Of a stretch of DNA of 64,000 bases, positions 26,201 through 32,500 are shown in pieces. Within the stretch, counting starts at the first letter, position 1. Each line of letters opens with the position of its first letter. The translations under genes were made by a program, and so were the position numbers. The notes under the pieces are model-generated. The model was not told the DNA's origin. It did not search any database and was given only the letters and a program-made list of their open reading frames with translations. The stretch spans positions 558,001 through 622,000 of the forward strand of contig NW_024045137.1 of NCBI RefSeq assembly GCF_012273895.1, given 5' to 3'. The DNA comes from Zerene cesonia (taxonomy: Eukaryota > Arthropoda > Insecta > Lepidoptera > Pieridae).

Positions 26201-26934
26201 TGTCCGAGAAGAACTTCGTGAAGGCTGACGATTGTATTGTGAGAATACAAGAGATTCTATCGGACGTCGATATCGACGTATATCTACAAAACGAGATATC
26301 CAATTTGCTCGTATCTTCGGCGCTGTTGCGGGAACAGCGTCCGGAAATACCGAAAGAGTTGGACATAGACCTCGATTCGCTCAAAATAAGCTCCAGCGCA
26401 GAGGCTAAAACGCCGGAAGGCAAAACTCTACCCGTGGACACGGTGCAGTTGGTGCAGAAGGAAGAAATTCCGATAAAGCGAAAGGTCGTCATAAAACTCA
26501 ATTTGGACGACCCGGAGGAAGCGGAGCAGACAGCGGTGAAGCCGAAGTCGAAATTCAAAATTCCCGAACCGGTTATAGCCAAACCCAGCCTGGAAATAAT
26601 AACGCCTAGGCCGACTAGATCGAGACCTAACATAGTGGTCACGCAAGTGGAAACCCCGAAAACCGAAAAGTTTTTCACCCCCAAATCGACGCCCAGCGAG
26701 GCGTTTTTCACCCCCCAGACCTCACACAAGACCTATTCGAGGAAGATCGTTAAAAATCTAGACGCTGAGTTCCTAACGCCCAAAGAGACTCCATCCGATA
26801 ATATGAAAAAGAAAGATACGAAAAGTTTAAGAAAAAAGACGTTACTAAGAGCTACGAGCCCTGGTAAGTTGGAAGATAAGGAGAAACCTGTAACTAGGAC
26901 GAGGAGGGTTAAACAGCCTGTATTTGATAAATAA
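11239..26934 (+). CDS. Separase N-terminal-like helical protein (three rows-like), C-terminal piece of the gene
   Basis: Exons 11239-11346, 12667-12784, 20503-20631, 21355-21512, 22628-22730, 23719-23838, 25140-25351 and 25696-26934 join in frame and encode 728 residues ending at TAA 26932-26934. All junction phases agree (0, 1, 1, 0, 1, 1, 0). The first seven exons form amphipathic helical repeats of TPR/HEAT style. The last exon holds C-x-C-x2-C-x2-P (bases 25912-25938), which I recall with the same spacing in human separase ahead of its disordered linker, then more helices, and a Pro/Thr-rich tail with repeated FFTP/FxTPK motifs and a basic end. No caspase-like C50 protease domain follows. 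In Drosophila the N-terminal half of separase is a separate protein, three rows, that binds the protease subunit and securin; this looks like its counterpart (inference). The first exon here is internal; the start is probably on the minus-strand contig at 14007-17955. The 7.7-kb intron 12785-20502 contains that whole contig. Confidence 0.62.
11420..11720 (-). repeat. Interspersed repeat, family H, interrupted
   Basis: Reverse copy of the family at 20950-21137, 23858-24220, 49198-49345, 53522-53720 and 59886-60073. Its two ends (AAACAGAGTCGCTTTCTCTG and the GCGAAGCCGCGGACGAAAGC side) are separated by about 140 unrelated bases, suggesting a nested insertion. Confidence 0.6.
11862..12072 (+). 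repeat. Interspersed repeat, family G
   Basis: Marked by CCCAAGGGAGC, GGGATAAAAAGTATCCTATC and ACCCAAGTCAGCTCATACCC. Other copies are at 33060-33270 (reverse), 41950-42145 (reverse), 60076-60205 and 61698-62110 (split by another SINE). Confidence 0.75.
12453..12655 (+). repeat. Interspersed repeat, family C
   Basis: The commonest family in the window. It runs from AGCTGCGCTCCGCGGTTTCA through TCCCGTAGGAATATCGG to TTCGCATTTATAATATTAGT. This copy ends 11 bases before the splice acceptor of the exon at 12667, so the repeat end lies in that intron's polypyrimidine/branch region. Confidence 0.8.
12848..13847. other. Assembly gap, exactly 1,000 N
   Basis: Left boundary of the contig 13848-19058, which carries the reverse-oriented N-terminal piece of the three rows-like gene. 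Confidence 0.98.
13848..13990 (+). repeat. Interspersed repeat, family C, cut by the gap
   Basis: Starts inside the family at GTGTCCCGTAGGAATATCGG directly at the contig edge. Contig ends inside a high-copy repeat are where scaffold joins commonly go wrong. Confidence 0.75.
14007..17955 (-). CDS. Separase N-terminal-like helical protein (three rows-like), N-terminal piece of the gene
   Basis: Exons on the minus strand: 17955-17786 (start codon at 17955), 16903-16744, 15755-14359 and 14125-14007. Donor and acceptor sites are consensus and phases agree (2, 0, 2), giving 615 residues and one leftover base in phase 1. There is no stop: the frame continues beyond the contig edge. The protein is alpha-helical throughout without signal peptide or membrane segments. 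Two stretches resemble the separase N-terminal helical domain as I remember it: DYHKTYWSILADRIAYIERL-type helices in exon 3, and the NNQELQ...LLKHEFAIYEKLW region spanning exons 3-4. I infer that this is the N-terminal half of the protein whose C-terminal half lies on the plus strand at 11239-26934, with at least one exon (entry phase 1, exit phase 0) missing in a gap. The alternative, an unrelated nested gene, is not excluded. Confidence 0.6.
14165..14290 (-). repeat. Partial GAT-tailed tRNA-derived SINE (family E)
   Basis: Reverse copy starting with the (ATC)n complement of the GAT tail, then CCCATATATGTTCCCACTGC and GGCCAAGTGTGGGTTGGCAG. Only the 3' third is present. It lies in the intron between exons 3 and 4 of the minus-strand gene. 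Confidence 0.8.
15980..16085 (-). repeat. tRNA-like SINE (family A), diverged copy
   Basis: Reverse-oriented relative of the elements at 1319 and 28084. It keeps the T-arm (GGGATTTGAACCC) and the GTAGAAGAAAT segment but has lost the paired acceptor ends. Located in an intron of the minus-strand gene. Confidence 0.6.
16383..16684 (+). repeat. Interspersed repeat, family B
   Basis: Ends with GGTTCAGTGGTTTAGGCGTG, a (GACA)n stretch and TTCGCATTTATAACATTAAT. It is the same family as 131-364, 29890-30216 and 61022-61185 (reverse). Confidence 0.75.
18495..19058 (+). CDS. Non-LTR retrotransposon ORF1 (gag-like), 5' part, cut by an assembly gap
   Basis: About 188 codons from ATG 18495, open up to the N run. 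The N-terminus is Gly- and charge-rich with a basic KKRPR stretch. It is followed by a region (GIIRFVPSNLSN... AVRRFVKKIG) that resembles the nucleic-acid-binding gag-like ORF1 of insect jockey/I-type LINEs. The cysteine knuckles expected further on and the reverse transcriptase would lie in or beyond the gap, so intactness cannot be judged. It starts 540 bases head-to-head from the minus-strand separase-like start. A cellular gene is less likely but not excluded. Confidence 0.5.
19059..20058. other. Assembly gap, exactly 1,000 N
   Basis: Right boundary of the contig 13848-19058. Any reading frame drawn through it is meaningless. Confidence 0.98.
20085..20220 (-). repeat. Interspersed repeat, family L (partial, reverse)
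   Basis: Reverse complement of part of 41250-41455 (shared GGCATACCATATTCCAGCCC-type segment and TTTGGGCTGTGCGTTGATAG), with a (CAGT)n stretch near 20178-20203. Confidence 0.55.
20225..20405 (-). repeat. Metulj-like SINE (family D)
   Basis: Contains GTGCTGGTGGTTCGCCTGAT, GAGCGATCACCGCCGCCC and the GGGAAGGG...GGAAAC side of the family in reverse orientation. Located in the large intron of the separase-like gene. Confidence 0.75.
20734..20781. repeat. Perfect 21-bp inverted repeat with a 6-base loop
   Basis: Arms 20734-20754 and 20761-20781 are exact reverse complements around ATAGAG. It sits in a stretch of ACTCAAACT-like degenerate tandem repeats (about 20700-20860) in the intron after the exon at 20503-20631. 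Confidence 0.85.
20950..21137 (+). repeat. Interspersed repeat, family H
   Basis: Runs from ACTAGCTTTTGCCCGCGGCT to GACTTTGTTTTATACTATG. This is the most complete copy of the family in the window. Confidence 0.75.
21576..21985 (+). repeat. Two abutting repeats: family I then family C
   Basis: Family I spans 21576-21760 (CAAATCGGACCAGTAGTTCC). Family C follows at 21766-21985 and ends TTTATAATATTAGTGGGAT. Both fill the intron between separase-like exons 21355-21512 and 22628-22730. Confidence 0.75.
22215..22520 (-). repeat. GAT-tailed tRNA-derived SINE (family E), near full length
   Basis: Reverse copy carrying the tail, the GGCCAAGTGCGGGTTGGCAG body and the tRNA-like head with a B-box-like segment. 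The head ends about 110 bases before the next exon at 22628. Confidence 0.8.
23690..23710 (+). repeat. (TC)n microsatellite serving as polypyrimidine tract
   Basis: About ten TC units directly followed by GTTTCCAG and the exon at 23719. The pyrimidine tract of this acceptor is a simple repeat whose length can change by slippage. Confidence 0.85.
23858..24220 (+). repeat. Interspersed repeat, family H, interrupted
   Basis: Its 5' part lies at 23858-23915 and its 3' part at about 24085-24215, separated by a T-rich insert ending in a TTATTATTA microsatellite. It starts 20 bases after the exon 23719-23838. Confidence 0.65.
24575..25062 (+). repeat. Metulj-like SINE followed by a family C repeat
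   Basis: Metulj-like portion 24575-24790 (GCGGGCAGCGCATGCGCAGT, GGCGAACCACCAGCTC). Family C copy 24860-25062 ends with an ACAC stretch and TTCGCATCTATAACATTAGT. Confidence 0.75.
25372..25526 (+). pseudogene. Decayed duplicate(s) of the 3' part of exon 25140-25351 inside the next intron
   Basis: Bases 25372-25460 repeat the order of exon segments near 25255-25351: the G-rich part, then GGAATCACGTAAACTTGG against exon GGCAATCACGCAGACCTG, then GAAGACGCGCAACTAA against GAAGATGCGCAGGTAA. A TAA interrupts the copy. A third partial copy of the G-rich segment lies at 25506-25526 (exon counterpart 25277-25298). Confidence 0.6.
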
Positions 26935-27362
26935 CAAACCATAGATCACAGACTGCGTTCTATGTCACAATGACAGCGTCATTGTCTATGCCCAGATTTG
27001 GCGCGAATTTGTTTAGAGATTCAAAATGCAAATGGCTGACTTTTGGTTTGTTTTAAAATGATTAAAAATCGAAATGAATTTAATATATGATATAAAAACT
27101 TATTTGAATGGTCTATATTTAATAATATAAAGCTAAGATCTAATGACTTTTTTGTTTGTTTCTTTGAACGCGCTTATCTCAGGAAATACTGGACCGTTTT
27201 CAAATATTCTTTCACGGTTATAGGCTGCGTGTGAGGCGAAACGCCTGTTTTGTAATAACCTCATTTTACTAAACTATGCAAATATTATGCCAAAAAATTA
27301 CATGTAATTTTGTAAATATTTTTAGTAGGTATACATATGAGATTTTAAATTTTGAATAATGG

Positions 27363-27368
27363 AATAAA
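27363..27368 (+). terminator. Candidate poly(A) signal of the separase-like gene
   Basis: AATAAA about 430 bases after the stop at 26934. No closer AATAAA was noticed. Confidence 0.3.
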
Positions 27369-27694
27369 TCTCTTTTATTATTAGTAAAATTTATCAAATT
27401 GCAAAATTGTTATTTGATTATTACAAAATTAATGATAATATGAGATGACTTATCTTTCGAAATACATTTGGGAGAGTTTAAAGTAAACTACCTATTATAA
27501 GGGAAATAAAAAAATAAAATAATTATTTAGTCACGATTTTATTGTGTTAAAATTCCTTATTGTCTGACTTTTATCTTTTCTTTACATCAAAAACAAATGT
27601 TCAAACTTGTCACTACTTCATTTTCAGGTTTTTTATGTTTATTCAAGTAGCATTAAATTTTATCCACTTCTTTATACAGGCTGACTCAATATTT

Positions 27695-27905
27695 CAAACT
27701 CAAGGCCCATATCCTTATCCTTACCCTTCCCATTCCTTTCCTTAATCCTCTCGTCTATCCTTTCTTAATCCCTTTCCAATTCTAAGTCGGCAATCCATTT
27801 GTAGAGGCTAGATCGAACTTACGCCTCTCCAAATGTTCATGGGCGGTGGTAGCGCTTAAAATCAGGCGTCCCACCAGCTTCATTGCCGATGGTGACATAA
27901 AAAAA
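27695..27905 (+). repeat. Metulj-like SINE (family D)
   Basis: Shares the GGCCCATATCCTTATCC start, GGCAATCCATTTGTAGAGGC, GGGCGGTGGTAGCGCTTA and CCACCAGCTTCATTGCC with the copies at 10735 and 32484; ends in a short A run. Confidence 0.75.
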
Positions 27906-28083
27906 AAACTAAAATATTCATTCATACTTTTGAATCTTCAAAGTACATAATTTAAAATTTACCACCGGTTCGGAAAGCAGTTTCTACGCAATAGAACCAG
28001 CAAAAACTATAATTAATTATAACATTTCATAATAATTCTGCCAAAGAACTGTCCTGTGGTTCTCAAGCGACAACATTCCATGG

Positions 28084-28622
28084 ATTGTATCTTCCATATA
28101 TTCATTAATGCTAGGCTCTTCGAACTAACACATTGTAATATAGTTTTTAAATTTAGCACTAATAAAATCTTAACTATTTATTATTAAATGTAAAAGGCCG
28201 CGTTCCATCGATACAATATTGTAATCATTGAAATAATGTTTCGTATTGGTTGTGATGGTTCTTAATCATCTCAATAGATGGGGCGGGGTGCCCCTTAGGC
28301 ACATGGAACCGAAAGGGTAGAAGAAATTCGATTGCTGTGGCGGGATCACGGGTGGCCGAGAGGCTAGGCGTTGCTACGGTTAGGCAAGAAACGCAGGTTC
28401 GAATCCTGCCTCGTGATCAAATTTTTTCTATTCTTTGAAAAATTTCTCATTTATAAAGCATTTCAATGCTATAAAACTAAAAATTAAATTATATTTATAA
28501 CTAGCTGCGCCCCGCAATTTCACTAGCTTAAGTCTGTATCCCGTAGGAATATCGGGATAAAAAATTGCCTATATGTTATTCCAGTTGTCCGGTTGTTCCA
28601 GTTGTCCGGGGCGCAGCTAGTT
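28084..28622 (+). repeat. tRNA-like SINE (family A), second near-identical copy, followed by a family C fragment
   Basis: 28084-28486 matches 1342-1745 with few differences and contains the 75-base tRNA-like module at 28344-28418. A truncated family C repeat follows at 28500-28622, with a short tandem copy of TTCCAGTTGTCCGG near 28580. Confidence 0.8.
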
Positions 28623-29539
28623 AATTATAATTTATAAACTAAGTCCGGTTTATCATATCTTTAGTTAAATTGCAAATGTATAAATACATGTTATTTATAA
28701 TATGCTACCACTAACAGTTAGCCGTGAAAGTGACGTTTAGAATTATTTTTATAATGTTAGGACTTTTAATATATTGTCACCTGTATTTATAGTAAATAAT
28801 ATTATTATATTTGATGTTTTATTTCCTTTTCGTAAAACGGGCAACCTTTTTAGCAGTAATAGATAGCATAAAAAATGATTGGTACCGGGGCTTTTCCCAA
28901 ATAATCCTCGTTGTCGAGGATTTGTCAAGATAAATACTATTCTTTATCGGGTCACAAACTACATCATTTATCGAAATAGGTTTAGTGATTTAGGCGTCAA
29001 GAAGAGGCAGACGGACATTGATAGCAACAAAAGAAGCAAACAATCTACTGGTAACTGCATTTTCAATAGACAATCACGCTAGAATGCTTATTGAAGATGT
29101 TTAATAAATTAAAAGTAAAAATTCTTTATTACTTTAAGATAGACATAAAAATCACAAGTAATACGCACGTGTCCAAGGTTCTTAAAGTTAAAAGTTAATT
29201 TACGAATTACTTATTGAAGATGTGGAGTATAAACTCGGTGATGATTTCCCACGAAAAACAGTTCATAGCTAATATGTACGCTCGCAATGGATGCAGAACC
29301 TTAATGTTCTTCACAAAAATCATTTTCATTATATTTCAAATTCTCGAGCGCAACGTACGTTCAGAAATTCGAAAACATTTAAATATGAGATTTGGCTCTT
29401 GTAGTCAAGTCATTAAATCATTAAAAAAAAACTAATATGACTATGACATTGACATTGACTGTTAATGTCGAAAATAGGGAATTGTTTTTGTTGATACATA
29501 TTCCAATTTGTTATTAAAAATAGATACTTTTCTATTAAA

Positions 29540-32500
29540 ATGGAAACAGAAGCATTTAATTTTTACGGAAGATGTAGATTTTGCCACATTGAAGGCAGCC
29601 ACAGGGACCTAACGAAGGAATACACTCAGAATGGATACCGGGAAGTTTATTACGATATTTTTCAAGAATGTTTCAATTTATACGTGAGTAATTAATATTT
29701 TATGATATTTAATCTTCTGTGCTATCTCTTGCCGATGTCTTTTATGCCCGAGGTACCTATTTTAGGCAATTATCTTTTTGTTACTTTTATAAGTCGAATA
29801 TATTTTGGCAGAAAAAAGGTATTCTCTAGATAAAAATTAACCCAAATTAATAGCCGGTAAATTTGTCAATTCTACTATATCATAAACTAACTTTTCGCCC
29901 GCGTAGAATTCGCTTATATCGCGCGACATGGTAAGGAGTAATTTCTTCTCATTAAAAAGTATGGTTTGTTCTTTCCCACGTTTAGCTCCATCTTCATATC
30001 AAGTTTTATCAAAATCAGTTTGACAATAACAAACTTTCGTCCCCTCTTTCAACCCTTTCTACCGCAATAAAAAGTATCCTATGTCCTTTCCCAAGTTCAG
30101 TTCTATCTTCATACCAAATTTTGTCAAAATTGGTTCAGTGGTTTAGGCGTGAAAGCGTGTCTGTTAGACAGACAGACAGAGTTACTTTCGCATTTATAAT
30201 ATTATATCCCTAATATAATTAAGATATGAATGATTTGCTTCATTTTATATAATTATTGTTTATTGTAAAGTAATTATCATTTAATATGTTATAATTAATT
30301 AAAATTTTGAATAATACTGGCTGAGTTCCATTTGCCAGTATCCTACGTAGTTTTATACAGACACTAGATAGTTTTATATCTTTCTTTCACTGAATGAATA
30401 TTTCACTGAAATAAGATTATATAATTTTAAAAACTTTATATAATTGTAGTATCACAGTATTAGTTCTCTTATAAATAATAGGTTCTACTCAGAAAAAGCT
30501 AGACCGATTTTTATGAAATTTTATAGAATAAATAAAACAAATATATAAATAATACATTTATTGATAACAAAGCCACACAGAAATAGAAAAATGTAAAAAA
30601 AAAACATAGTAAACAATTTAAAAACTGGAACAAAATATTACACATTAAAACTTACAACCAAAAAAAATAACACATCTGTTATCAAAAGGGGCCTCTCAGT
30701 ATAAAGCTGCAGAGACTTTTGAGTATAGGTCAGAGAACAGGGCATAACTTTTTTAAATACCTCTAAGTGATATGTAATAGATATAGTTACCGATCAATGT
30801 TTCAGCTGTGCATAGTGTCTAAACAGAGTAGGTTGATATGTACGACATGTGTGAAACAGCTGCAGGAAGCTAACAGTTTCCGCTCCATGGTCATCCGAGC
30901 TGAGCAGGACCTGGTGGCAGCGATGAGCAAGGAGCCAGTGTTTATAAGCAGTGAGTAGTTAGTTATGTTTATTTGAGTTTGAGTGAGTAAAAGTGTGTTT
31001 GTTTGTTTGTCCTTTCAAATTGCATGGAGTAATTTTGTGATATGATTTTTGTGTCTGGTGTTTTTACATCTCATTCACATATGATGGTCCATTATGCTGA
31101 TGAATCGCTCTTCCTACTATCCTACTAATATTATAAATGCGAAAGTTTGTAAGGATGTGTGTGTGTGTTTGTTACTCTTTCACGTAAAGACTACTAAACC
31201 GATTGCAATGAAATTTACGGTACGGTACGTAGACAGCTGGACAACTGGATTAACAATTAGCAACTTTTTATCCCAATATTCCTATAGACTGATGCGGGTG
31301 AAACCGCAGTTCGGAGCTAGTAAGTTTATAAATTCAGAATGTTGTGAAATGTTGTCGATAGTAACTAATTTTTTTTCAATTTCTAAAGATTAGAAAAAAA
31401 TTGATCACGAGGCGGGAACTGAACCCGCGTTTGTTTGGCCAAACCGTAGCAGCGCCAACGCATCATCGAGACAATATTATAATCATTTTAATAATTTTTC
31501 ATATTAGTTCTTAATCATCTCAATAGATGGCGTGGGGTCGTCCCTTACACACATACGCACGTAAAACCGAAAGAGTAGAAGAAATTCGATTACTGTGGCG
31601 GGATCACGGGTGGCCGAGAGGCTAGGCGTTGCTACGGTTTGGCAAAACGAGGCGGGATTCGAACCCGCGTCGTTTTGCACAAACCTGATCAAATTTTTTC
31701 TTGTCTTTAAAAATATTGTCATTTATCACGTAAAAGATATGAAACTGAAAATTAATTTTATTCAATTTCAGTGAACGATAATGAATGCGATTGGACGAAA
31801 CAAAACCACGAGAGTTATGTGAAGCCTGAAGTTAATGTGAAATTGGAGGGAGATGGATTATCTGATGATGATGGTGATGATGACTGTGATGATTATATTC
31901 AAGATGATGATGATATGAGTGAGTATAGCCTAAGGAAAATCTTAGTGTTTCTTATACTTTATTATCCTACTATATCCTATCCTACTAATATTATAAATGC
32001 GAAAGTTTGTAAGGATGTGTGTGTGTTTGTTGCTCTTTCACGCAAAAACTACTGAACCGATTGCAATGAAATTTAGTACGTAGACAGCTAGACAACTGGA
32101 ATAACATATAGACAAGTTTTCATCCCGATATTCCTATGGGATACCGACTTACGTGGGTGAAACCGCGGGGCGCAGCTAGTCTTAATTTATACACCATATA
32201 TGTAACATTATTTGTCCGCTATGGACTCGTAAACTACTAAACCGAATTTAATCGAATTTGCAGTTCAGTACAAGTAAAAAAAAGTAGTAGAGTATAAACA
32301 AATTGTACTCTTTCTCTTTTTTTTATCTTGTTATTAATATATATATTTTTTAAGTTTCCTGTACAATTTTTGTTAAATTGTAATAAATAAAAGATAGGAT
32401 AGTTTATATTATTTCAATTATGATAAATGACGACCCGGGCGGAGTCGGGATGTGCAGCTCTAGAGTTTAATTTAAAAAATGAAGGGCCAGAGTCCCATAT

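Larger units (their letters stand above)
26935..29539. other. Intergenic region between the separase-like gene and the zinc finger cluster
   Basis: No gene seen. It contains repeats at 27165-27255, 27695-27905, 28084-28486 and 28500-28622 and AT-rich sequence. The right end should hold the promoter of zinc finger gene A. Confidence 0.65.
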
